40,568 nt of DNA from Gnetum montanum (taxonomy: Eukaryota > Streptophyta > Gnetopsida > Gnetales > Gnetaceae): NCBI GenBank assembly GCA_015680685.1, contig MNCI01004851.1:14743-55310 (forward strand). Reading direction: 5' to 3'. The notes under the pieces were generated by a model. The model ran no database searches and was not told where the DNA came from. It worked only from the letters and a program-made list of their open reading frames with translations. A program made the translations under genes and the position numbers. This document shows, piece by piece, positions 23,198-31,958 of this stretch (its first letter is position 1; the number at the start of each line of letters is the position of its first letter).

Positions 23198-23202
23198 ATC
23201 AC
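23198..23202. other. Target-site duplication, right (ATCAC)
   Basis: Exact match to 13070-13074. Removing copy C plus one ATCAC joins the flanking reading frames in phase. Confidence 0.9.
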
Positions 23203-24470
23203 CATGATGTAGCAAGAGCCACAAAAGTCATTACATATCATATTAAAGAATCCTTTAATGTACCTGTTGTGCCACCAATTGATATTTCTAGAGCTAAAGA
23301 TGCTCAAATGATAGTTGGTAGCTCTATGACTCCTAAAGAACATGAAGATGTGTTCGATAAACTATTGCAGATAGGAAAAGTTATGAAAAATCCATTTGAT
23401 GTTCCTAGTGATATCACTATAACACAGTTTGAATTAATAGCTACCAAAGAAAAATTAATCATGGCCAAAACTAGGGTAGAACATGCTAAGAATGAGCTTT
23501 GTCGATTACAAGAAGAGCTTGTAGCCCTAAGAGCCAAAAGGAGAGATCTAACTCAGTTCATAACACTAGACCAAATAGCATAATTCAGAACTAAGCAGAT
23601 CAATTTCCTTCTTAAGAACAATAAAGATATAGCAACTGAGAAAGAAAATCTAGTATGGAATACTTCAGTAGCTAAAGCCTAATCATATGCCCATGCCAAA
23701 GCACTTTCTACCTTACAAGAAGAAAATAAACAACTTGTTGCAAACAACATGAGGTTGATCATAATAGAAAACTAGAAAAACACTCTAGAAGAAAGCATCC
23801 ATTAGTTGATAGAGCTACTGATGAGGGTCAATCAAGATATGAATTTCCTCATAAGAGAAAATAGAATACTTTCTATGAAGAAGGTAGGTGCCATTAGATA
23901 GAAATTAGCTACCAAAATTAGTACATGGGAAAATGAGGCCAAGTAACATGAAAGGATCAAAGAACATTTTTGAGACTATGTGGGCATGTATAAATAGATA
24001 AATAAGAAAGAGATCTAGATGGAAAAGGCCAAAATTAGTTTAGTTGCAACACAAAATCCTGATTGGTAATCTATGTTTGATAGCATGGCCCAAACCTATC
24101 AAGTAGAAGTAAAATATAAAAACCTATAAATATAAGACTTAAAAGAATACATGGCATTAGCAAACATCTGATATGCTAATTTGGCCATGTTAACAGTAGA
24201 AAGGGCTAGAAATGAACTAGAATAGCAAGTAGTAGCCACTTATGCTTTATATGAGAAGGAGTTTGTAGATAGAAAAGGTGCTCTACAAAAAATTCAAGTA
24301 ATAAACTCAAAAATAGAAATAGTTAAGGTCAGCTACCAGGGGCAAAAGGATGTAGTAGAAAATCTAGCCAAATGATTAATGGACTATCATGAACTTAGAG
24401 AAAAGGATAGAGCTTTTGAAGAAAAGTGACAATAGTTTACAGCATGGTATGTTAAAGCCAATTAGATGTT
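23203..24470 (+). pseudogene. 3' part of element E ORF, coiled-coil protein of unknown function
   Basis: From 23203 the frame that entered copy C at 13074 continues for about 420 codons with no frameshift that I can find. The first 127 codons are open to the stop at 23581 (only 23269-23583 is open from a possible start). After that about 18 stops occur, all at positions where CAA, CAG or CGA would give sense. The sequence is rich in Glu, Lys, Ala and Leu with heptad-like spacing (for example KLIMAKTRVEHAKNELCRL, then LQEELVALRAKRRDL), so a long coiled coil is likely. There are no Cys/His clusters and no membrane segment. I do not recognise the family. It may be a structural or Gag-like protein of a nonautonomous element, or a captured host ORF. 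Confidence 0.7.
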
Positions 24471-24847
24471 TCCATAACTGCCATATCCATGGAACATGCT
24501 AAATCCATCAAACATTGGTTGATCAGAATGGATGGTCCATCATTGAAGATGAAAGAAGAGAAGTTTTAGGTGCTCCTAAATAAGTATCAATTTAAAAAGC
24601 CTAATAATAAGGGGAAGAAACATATGGAAGAACCACCTCTACCCAGAACAACATAAGGCTACATTCAACCTTGCTAGATTTTGTTTTTCATTCTTTGTCA
24701 AAATTGTCATGTCATGTGCTCATTTTTCTAAATTCCATTGTGGCATTAGAGAATCATGTATATAGAGTTAGTTTCATGTAGATCTACCTCCTAATTTTGT
24801 AAGGAACTCCATACTCTCTTTTTTAACTCAAGGATGAGTTTTCAATC
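24471..24847 (+). other. 3' untranslated region of element E
   Basis: No gene is seen. It carries the end of the decayed ORF and a T-rich segment (24675-24830) leading to the polypurine tract. Confidence 0.6.
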
Positions 24848-24860
24848 AATCATGGGGGTA
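24848..24860 (+). other. Polypurine tract of element E
   Basis: AATCATGGGGGTA directly precedes the LTR start TGATAAATCC. It is the same arrangement as in copy C on the minus strand. Confidence 0.82.
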
Positions 24861-25455
24861 TGATAAATCCAAAAATTTTGAATCAATGATATTGTGTTTA
24901 TGATGTCATAGATACATTATCATATCTGACCATATGTTATCGTATAAACGATATCATAGGATGCATGCCAGCCTATATAAGTAACACTTGGGTGCATGAG
25001 TCTGCAATAGATTTAATAGGTTAGTAAGAGAAATATTTTAGTTTATTTTCTTGAATTTAGTACTTAGCAGTGTGTGCCTACAATGTGATGTTAACTGATT
25101 GAATAGAGTTTGTGTTCAAGTGTGATGTAATTGGATGCATTACATGACCAGAAATAAAGATCAAGATTACTTTCCATCATTGCAGCAACACTTAGTTTTA
25201 TTTCTATTTTATTTCTATTTTTAATTAGTTTACTGTCTTACTATTTTCATAGTTAATGTTTACAATTTCTTACAATTTACTTTTAATGTCATTAAGTAGA
25301 ATGGGTACGACTAATCTTGAGCATGTAAGTGTAACTACTTGGTAATCTAGTAGTACTATCACTTGGTACACCTAGTAGTGTAGTACTCGGTAATCCTAGT
25401 AGCAGTTGCACAAAGTCCAAGGTGTGACCAAAAGATCAAGACCAACTACTCATCA
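24861..25455 (+). repeat. 3' LTR of element E
   Basis: About 595 bp, TGATAAATCC to CTCATCA. It contains palindrome-like ATCATATC/GATATCAT words upstream of a TATA box (CTATATAAG, 24973-24981) and a poly(A) signal (AATAAA, 25153-25158). The 3' part has four to five variants of a short CTTGGTAATCCTAGTAG word (25338-25410). No second copy was found upstream in the window. Confidence 0.75.
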
Positions 25456-25729
25456 CATAGACTAGTTTAGATTTTCTTTACTAATACTTATATTTAGAAA
25501 CTTTTACCTTCACTTCATGTTTATTAGGAGTAGAATGGACAATACAACATCAATATCATATACCTCACCATGAGTTAAACCATATGCATTGATTTTACTA
25601 ACTTATGTCAGAAGATAATGATCATGAATGCTAGTCAATTTCTAGTATAATCACATTGCATTATCTGTAGAGTTTGTTTGGGATTATGCATGAACACTCA
25701 TATCTCGTATGGTTGAGTGTTGGATACTT

Positions 25730-26010
25730 CACTACTTATCACTCTTCTAACTAAAAATGCTTGTTAAGTGCCTTCAGCCAACTTGCATAAGCATTGGTGT
25801 CATCTATGCCATCAAAAGTCTTCAACTCCACATATGGAAGCTTGGCAGCATTTTGGACTACTCTAGCAAGTCTTTCCTTATCTTCCTCATCAAGCTTTGT
25901 TGGAGAAGAAATATTTAACACCATTAGAATCCTTGGATTTCTCATCAAAAAAATAGAATTTCCTCTAATTGGAATCCTTGGCTAATAGTTTCCTACACTT
26001 CCTGGATTAT
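25730..26010 (-). pseudogene. Gag N-terminal relic of element G
   Basis: The open run 25751-25948 contains LPYVELKTFDGIDDTNAYA followed by SWLKALNKHF, the pattern at the start of many plant LTR-element Gag domains (a conserved Pro, FDG, then W--LE--F). It lies about 340 bp downstream, on the minus strand, of a primer-binding site and LTR. The rest of the element towards 25456 is missing or unrecognisable. Gag from a Ty3/gypsy or Ty1/copia element cannot be distinguished from so little sequence. Confidence 0.6.
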
Positions 26011-26288
26011 TCTTCCTCTTCATCCACTCTATCTCCACCTATTTATGAAACTTCATCTAAGTATGCATGCTTTTCACCTCTATGTGTCGGAATATGACTA
26101 TGATCAACATTTCTATTACCTATGCATTGATTTCATCTATTCAAGAAACCATCATCTAAAAGGTATACTTCATGCTCTCCATGTCTCAATTCATGGTTTA
26201 CACTTGTTTCTTCTTAAGTGCCATCTAAATTTGATAAAATTCTCAACTAGTTTCCAAGCAATAATCAACACAAAACTCCAAAGCGAAA

Positions 26289-26299
26289 CTTTGATACCA
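26289..26299 (-). other. Primer-binding site, initiator-Met type
   Basis: The minus strand reads TGGTATCAAAG four bases inside the LTR end. It differs at one position from TGGTATCAGAG, complementary to plant initiator Met tRNA. Confidence 0.75.
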
Positions 26300-26303
26300 A
26301 TAA

Positions 26304-27278
26304 TGCTAGTAGTTTTACCCCATTAATTAATCATCTTCAAACCACTAAATCCAAATATTATGCAAGACAAAATGTTTTTCTAGAAAATAAGAAAACTAGC
26401 TATCTTAAATTATTTTATTAGAATATTGCAATATAATGAATCCTAAATCCATGGATCTAACACACTCTCATACACTCATACTATTCTAGAGATTTAGGCT
26501 CTACAATCTCACAAGATTGACCTCAATGTAAGGCTTAATCCTCAAATCAGATCTCACACATAGATCAATAATCCAACCTAAGAGGAAAAGAGTTTTGGCC
26601 AAGATCACATACAAACTTGACTCTAGAGATACATCCACACACATACAATCCCTCTCCCAGCTCTCTTCTCACTTGTCTCAAGGTCTTGGAATGTCTCCTC
26701 CCTATCATAAGCTTTGCACAAGCTCTCCTTGGTTTTCTCTTGCTTTCTCTTTTTCTCCTACTAGGCATGGATACAAAACATGATTATAAAGACCCAAAAC
26801 CCTTGGAATCTTTTTCAAATGATCATTTAAATGTTTCCCACATGGATCTTCTTTTCCTAGATGTTTTCCATTGAATTTTCCATGTTGGAGCTTCACCAGA
26901 TTGAACAAGACATCTCTTGGTCTTTTTGAATGTCTTCTTATCAATTTGAATGTTGGAAAGACATCTCTTAGAAGGGAAAGATGTCTCCCTTAAGGAAAAG
27001 ACATTTTCCAAGTGGTCAAGATCTCTTGCCAATACCCAAGACATCTCCCCTACATTTAAGATGTCTTGTGCAAGACATCTCCTCATCTACAAGATGCCTC
27101 CTTTGATAGCACTACACTTCAGTTGAGACATCTTCTTTGAATCTAAGACATCTCCTATTAAACCTCAAGTCTTAGCCAAGATGTCTCATGGACTTCCAAA
27201 ACATCTTCCTAGAGTTGAAAACCTACAAAAATAACTTGTAGGAAAAATTACAAGGGAGTTAGAAGAAGTGTCCCTACA
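26304..27278 (-). repeat. 5' LTR of element G
   Basis: On the minus strand it runs from TGTAGGGACACTTC to CTACTAGCA, about 975 bp, with the primer site just inside. The outer half (26880-27220) contains about a dozen AAGACATCTY/AAGATGTCTY words. The outer boundary rests on the TG start after TTCTTGG and no duplication could be checked, because the other LTR is absent. The open frames 26565-27086 on both strands lie within this LTR and are not genes. Confidence 0.68.
26890..27220. repeat. Palindromic AAGACATCTT-like word array
   Basis: The words AAGACATCTC, AAGATGTCTC, AAGATGTCTT and GAGACATCTT recur about a dozen times at irregular spacing of roughly 15-50 bp. Because AAGACATCTT and AAGATGTCTT are reverse complements, the array is rich in inverted repeats. 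It lies in the presumed U3 of the element G LTR. Confidence 0.8.
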
Positions 27279-27592
27279 CCAAGAAGCATTGTAATTTTTT
27301 ATCTAATGTTTAATTGATCCATGAATTAGAAGCTTTTTAATAGAGAAATATTCTAGTGAGAATACCCAATAAAGTCATATTGTGAAAAACTATTGAAGAT
27401 GTTCATGAAGTCCTTAAATGCAATCTAATTAAACTTAATAGTAAGGTTAACGTACTGAGAAGAAGAATTTTTTATCATTCTACATAACTTAATTAGAGTA
27501 AAGAGCATCAAGGCTTGTTGAGAGTCGAAGGCTAAAGAAATAAACTTAAGCATGTTCTATTCATGTTCTCTTTATATTCCTTTGCACTTTCT

Positions 27593-27610
27593 CTCTCTAG
27601 ATCATTATCA
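27593..27610. other. SINE target duplication, left
   Basis: CTCTCTAGATCATTATCA, 18 bp, is identical to 27802-27819. Confidence 0.92.
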
Positions 27611-27801
27611 ACAAGGAGGTGTTAGCCTAGTAGTAAGACATTTGATTTAGAAGCTCCAAGTCATGGGTTCAATTCCAGTTGGCAATGTTTCATTATATAA
27701 ACTTTTAATTAAACTATATGTTTTGGGATGTACCTATATGTCATTTATTTTGGATTCCAACATCCACCAACTCCCCAGCCCCCCCAACCCTCCTTCACCC
27801 C
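27611..27801 (+). mobile_element. tRNA-derived SINE-like retroposon
   Basis: The 191-bp insertion is flanked by a perfect 18-bp duplication. It opens ACAAGGAGGTGTTAGCC. An A box (TTAGCCTAGTAG, 27622-27633) and a B box (GGTTCAATTCC, 27666-27676) are spaced as in tRNA genes, the usual internal RNA polymerase III promoter. The tRNA-like part lacks a complementary acceptor stem, so it is not a functional tRNA. After a tRNA-unrelated body the 3' end is C-rich (about 27765-27801) instead of the common poly(A) or poly(T) tail. A SINE is copied by the machinery of a LINE and encodes no protein. Confidence 0.85.
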
Positions 27802-27819
27802 CTCTCTAGATCATTATCA
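27802..27819. other. SINE target duplication, right
   Basis: Exact copy of 27593-27610. Confidence 0.92.
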
Positions 27820-28649
27820 TGATCTAAATCTTTTTCTAACTACATAGTTTCCACTTATAAGAAATTAAGCAAAAAACCCTTGTGTGTTGTGTTTATTTTC
27901 ATTAATTTCTAGCATTCCATCTTGTTCATTTTTAGATCATTCTTCATTATCATAACCATGTTATTAATGTTACAATGTTATATGGGTGTATTATATGAAG
28001 CTAGGCCTTAATGTAAAATATTAGCATACTATTGAAAAGGTGGAAAAAAACCTTTTTATTAAATAAATTAAAAGTAAAAGTACAAAATCCTTATTCTATT
28101 TTACCTTTGAAATGTGACTTAGTTCCCTTAAAGACTAAATCTCTCTATCAATTCATTAGTTATATTCAACATTGTAATAAAACTTAGCAACCTAAATTTT
28201 TCAAAGCAACTGTTAAAAATATAAAAGAGCAAGGATAAAATGTTTAGGTGATACAATGACTAAAAGCATGGAATATCTCATTGGAGGTAATGAAAAATAA
28301 TCATAAAAACATACACAAAAGCTATTTTCAAATATGAAAGAGAAGAAAANNNNNNNNNNNNNNNNNNNNNNNNNNNNNNNNNNNTAAAAGTGAGCCAAAA
28401 TAAATATATATATAATATATTTTTGTTTCATCTAGTAGTTCTTACCCATTTTTTTGAATCTATTTATCTTTCATAAAATCAATTAACTATTCATGTAATA
28501 AACCTCTTCTTCCTCCCATGGAAACTTTATCCACCCATCCCTAAAACCCCCTCTCACTATTGTACGAACTTGGCTTGTAAGTAAATACCTTGATTTTTCA
28601 TACTTCTAGGAATCAAGGGCCTTGATCTCAAATCATAAGATTTACTTTG
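27820..28649. other. AT-rich sequence with assembly gap
   Basis: No gene is recognised. N run at 28350-28384. The open frame spanning the gap (28213-28431) is an artefact of translating N. Confidence 0.7.
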
Positions 28650-29312
28650 TTAGAGTGTATCTAAGCCATGAGGAATCTTTTTATTCTTAGTTGTGTTTAA
28701 AACAATTTGTTGCAAATTTCTAGTATGGCTGATATTACCTCTAAGCAATATGAAACTTGACATTCCATAGAGATTGATTAGAGTCTGCAACTCATATTTA
28801 GATACATTAATACCAAAGAAGTAAAAAAAATTTTTTTGATTTGGCAGCAATGCTAGTGCATGATCATCTACAAAAAGGCACTTCCTTCTATACCAATTCA
28901 AACCTGTCACTTCTTGTGTTTAAATTTATAGTTCAAGGTCAAGCAACTGTATTAATAATCATAATATAAGTTTAGTATGTAAACTAAGAAAAAGAAAGAA
29001 AAAAACCTAAATCCTCATCATAATCCAGGTGTTGCAGTGATAGTAAGTCTTTGTTATTGTGTAGTTTGCAACATCGAGTGCTGCAAATTTTAAAAGGCAC
29101 AGGTGAGAAGGAAGTTCACTCCATGCACAAGAGAGTGAGTGTTGATACAATAATTTTGAATAAAAGGCTCTATTCACTTCTTTGACTAACACCACATCTA
29201 GATCAATGTCTGATACCAAATTGGAATAAATTTGTAATGCCATATTTGATGCCACATGTGATGGTTTCCCTATGCAAAGCATTGACACTTCCATTATAAT
29301 GATTTTGTGCAT
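28650..29312 (-). pseudogene. Unidentified coding relic downstream of the TNL C-terminal part
   Basis: Two open runs on the minus strand (29007-29312, 101 codons; 28650-28910, 86 codons) are separated by about 96 bp. A GT follows ATTTAG near 29007, and an ACACAAG acceptor-like end lies near 28915, so they could be exons of one gene. The second run has NLQQIVLNTT and KIPHGLDTL, which look leucine-rich-repeat-like, and CLFVDDHALALL, which resembles the VDD of an NB-ARC kinase-2 site. This is weak. They may belong to the same resistance pseudogene (as a neighbouring copy) or be chance. I do not assign a function. Confidence 0.3.
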
Positions 29313-29813
29313 TGGGTAATCCTCCCACCTTATTCCAATTTTGAAGGATTCTTATGACTCTTCTCCAGATGTGAAGACAAAGGATAGACCAAAATTTATT
29401 TGCCCACTAATATCAAATTGGCTGAAATAAACTAGACCATTGACTATGTCATCGCCAACCAAATGAGGATTAAATATAAAAGTAGGCAACAGAATATTAT
29501 CTTCAAAATCTTTAGCATAAAGTGCACTAATCAAATATATTATGCATATATAGGATCCTTTATGAAGGAATAGCTACTCATGATGATTGGCTAAAAATAG
29601 GTAAACCCCAAATGAGGTGGTGTTGTCTATTCTTGCAGTAGATACGATGTGACTCACCTTTTCTTTTAGCTTGGAAAACAAACATGGGCTCACTTTTGCC
29701 TTTACAAAATAATTATAACCATCTAGGATAATCCAATATAATAAGTTTTGCATTTTCAAGGAAAATAAGATCAATTATTATGAAACTAAGAGAATAATTT
29801 GGGCATAGACAAC
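29313..29813 (-). pseudogene. C-terminal (post-LRR) part of a TNL-like resistance pseudogene
   Basis: Read towards lower coordinates, the frames contain LDYPRWL, then CKGKSEPMFVFQAKRKGE, then ARIDNTTSFGVYLFL, then VYFSQFDISGQINFG and SFVFTSGEES, then SFKIGIRWEDYP. This order (W before a basic/Phe-rich strand, an I-NKTKG-like strand, a short acidic GEE segment, and a final GI-W-YEDYP-like strand) is the C-terminal jelly-roll/Ig-like domain (C-JID) that follows the LRRs in TIR-NB-LRR proteins. Two or three frame changes and stops make it dead. The upstream LRR part resumes on the far side of element F (37895). The domain assignment rests on pattern memory, so it is moderately sure. Confidence 0.55.
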
Positions 29814-29818
29814 ATGAG
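29814..29818. other. Target-site duplication of element F, left (ATGAG)
   Basis: ATGAG precedes the LTR. The right side has GTGAG at 37890-37894, a 4/5 match consistent with an old 5-bp duplication. Confidence 0.6.
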
Positions 29819-31516
29819 TGAAACACCACCAAATTTAGGCTATAGCTTCTCGACTACAAATTTGCCTAACTGTCAACACAATGCCACTTTTTGCAAATTT
29901 TTCTAAGTGCTGGGACTATGCTCTCCACTATCCTAGAGCATAGTCAGCCTAGTAGAGAGCATAGTCAACTCCAAAAACTAATTTTTTTCAATTTTGCATA
30001 AGTGTCATTGTGAAGCAAGAAGCTGTAGATTTTTCTAAGTGTTGGAACTACGCTCTCCACTACCATAGAGCGTAGTCAGCTTAGTAGAGAGCATAGTCAA
30101 CACAAAAGGCTATTTTTGCAAATCTTTCTAAGTGTCAAGCTGGTAGCTACAAATTTTTCTAAGTGTTGAGACTACACTCTCCACCAACCTAGAGCATAGT
30201 CAAGTGTAGTCAACTAGAAGCTAGTTTTTGCAAAAATTCTCCAAGTTCTAGGACTATGCTTAGCCCAATCAAGAGCATAGTTAGCCTCCTATGGAGAGCA
30301 TAGTCATCATAAAGCCTATTTTATGAAACTTTTTCTAAGTCTAGGACTACACTCTTCCCTAGTCCAGAGTATAGTCAAGTGTAGTCATGCAGAATAGCCT
30401 CTAAAGGCCTCCACAATGTAGCACCATCATTCACTTTAGCTCCAACACATCTTCGGCAAGCACATGCATCTTTTTTACATCCCTCCTTTGTCCCAAAATT
30501 GTAACTATGCTCAACCCCACTCTAGATAGTGGACAACATAGTCTTGAAGCATAGTCTTCAAAAGTTTCATTTTTTGCATTTTCTTAGGTACATTGCAATC
30601 TTTTCAGCACACACACATGTAGTTGACAACGTAGTTACAATCTTGTAGCCTTGTAGAGTCTATTAGAACACAACACAACATAACACTATTTACCTCAGTG
30701 GAGAGCATAGGTGGGTGACAACGTAGTCCCAACCGTCCCATTGCCACATGGTAGTCTCTCCGTGTTTCACAGCAACCCTAACCCTATAAATACCTGACCA
30801 TCTACATTTTAGGGGTTGGAATTTTTGTTGGTTGGCAAATTTTTAGCCTTAGAATTTTGGTAGTTTGGCATTTTGGCATTTTCAATGAATGAGATCCAAA
30901 GGCACACTAGTAAACCAAAGAGAGGTAAAGTTACATACCATGACCCATCATAGCCTAGCAGAATAACACAACTCATAGTACATCATAGTGACCAACCTTA
31001 TATGCATGGACACCATGACAAGTGGCAAACTTCATGGCCAGACACCTCTGAGACTGTGACCATGCTCTCCACTATGCTTGTTATACATCATGTACCTTCT
31101 CACCTATTTTGGAGTTAACTACGCTCAACCCCATTTGGGGTGGTATTTTCTCTCTCTCTCTCTCTCTCTCTTTTCTTACATTTTTAGCATTTTATTCACA
31201 TTTTCTACCATTGCATTGCATAGCTATGCCTAAAAATGCTTAGGTGGTAGCCCCCTGCATGTTGAAATCTTCGTTTTATGCTAAAACCCTTGACTACACT
31301 CATCCTCGCTAACACCGTCAACACCATTAACACTGTGAATGTTGTTTAAACACTTAGCATCATTTGGCATCACATTTGGTAAGTCCCCATTTGATCAACA
31401 AGACCATTCTAGGCACCCCATCTTTGCCTCTAAAAGGCCCTCATGTAGACACAAGGTTAGGTTGTGCACCCATGAACCCCTCAATGTTTCAATTGCCAAA
31501 TTTTTTGATCATTACA
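29819..31516 (+). repeat. 5' LTR of element F
   Basis: 1698 bp, TGAAACACCACC to ATTACA. It has a TATA box (CTATAAATAC, 30784-30793), a TC microsatellite (about 31149-31171), and an upstream half dominated by GACTATGCTCTCC and GGAGAGCATAGTC words, which are reverse complements. It is homologous along nearly its entire length to 36123-37889. Confidence 0.93.
29900..30560. repeat. Inverted-word array in element F U3
   Basis: Variants of GACTATGCTCTCCACT alternate with AGTAGAGAGCATAGTCA about every 25-60 bp, interleaved with TTTTTCTAAGTGTTGGGAC-like words spaced at about 110-150 bp. The unit is thus a higher-order repeat of roughly 120 bp containing an inverted pair. Confidence 0.82.
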
Positions 31517-31517
31517 G

Positions 31518-31537
31518 TTTTGGCGCTAGAAGGAGGG
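31518..31537 (+). other. Primer-binding site of element F
   Basis: TTTTGGCGCTAGAAGGAGGG begins one base after the LTR. TGGCGC is the usual start of a primer site ending in a tRNA CCA. Which tRNA it matches could not be decided here. Confidence 0.65.
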
Positions 31538-31958
31538 TTGAACCACTTTTTCAAACTCTGTTGTAGTTTTCTTGTGTGCTCTCTACATTGTAGTTGTCTA
31601 CCAACCTATTGATGTAGATTGGACCCTGTTGTTAATCCCCCTGGGACCCTGTGTAGCAACCTAAATCACACTTCTCTCCATTGATTTTTTCTAAGTCTCC
31701 ATTCTCTTAGTGTAGAGAACATAGTTGGTGGAGAGCCTAGTTTGTGGAAAGTGTAGTTAGCTCTTAGCATAGAGAGTGTAGTCTCCATAGTTAGCCATTT
31801 TCCAATAATTTCCAAACTTAGTAATTTTTCTGCAATTTTGAGAGTTAGCCATTTCTTGCAAACAGCAACCCATAGCTCTTCCTTTCACAACTCGATCTAC
31901 AACTATGAATCCAAATTAGCCTTTAACGTTGGTGTCAGACACACTTAACACCTTCACC
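31538..31958 (+). other. Leader of element F
   Basis: Untranslated leader between primer site and gag. It contains another small cluster of GGAGAGCCTAG/GAGAGTGTAGT words (31700-31790), like those in the LTR. The short open frames 31339-31612 overlap the LTR end and the primer site and are not genes. Confidence 0.55.

Larger units (their letters stand above)
11862..25455 (+). mobile_element. Older LTR element E, split by copy C
   Basis: The right end is well defined: polypurine tract at 24848-24860, then an LTR of 595 bp beginning TGATAAATCC and ending CTCATCA. Its internal region is one long ORF of unknown function (11862-13074 and 23203-24470) interrupted by the whole of copy C. The 5' LTR was not found; the element may be truncated near 11600-11860, where an assembly gap also lies. 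No RT or integrase is visible outside copy C, so E is judged nonautonomous. Its LTR start and polypurine tract (CATGGGGGTA then TGATAAAT) are almost the same as those of copy C, so E probably uses related enzymes. Confidence 0.65.

Noticed and set aside
23581-24470. Reassigned stop codons (TAA/TAG as Gln), as in ciliates
   Set aside because: TGA occurs at Arg-like positions too, CAA and CAG are used in the same frame, and neighbouring plant retroelement domains show ordinary decay. C-to-T mutation explains all of it.
26565-27086. Overlapping open frames of 62-93 codons on both strands
   Set aside because: They lie in the element G LTR and show no domain.
27611-27687. Functional tRNA gene
   Set aside because: A and B boxes are present but the acceptor stem does not pair and the anticodon arm is poor; flanking duplications point to a SINE.
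28213-28431. Open frame of 72 codons
   Set aside because: It spans the N gap.
31339-31612. Short proteins beside the element F primer site
   Set aside because: They cross the LTR boundary and primer site, and part is repeated at 37787-37972 in the other LTR.
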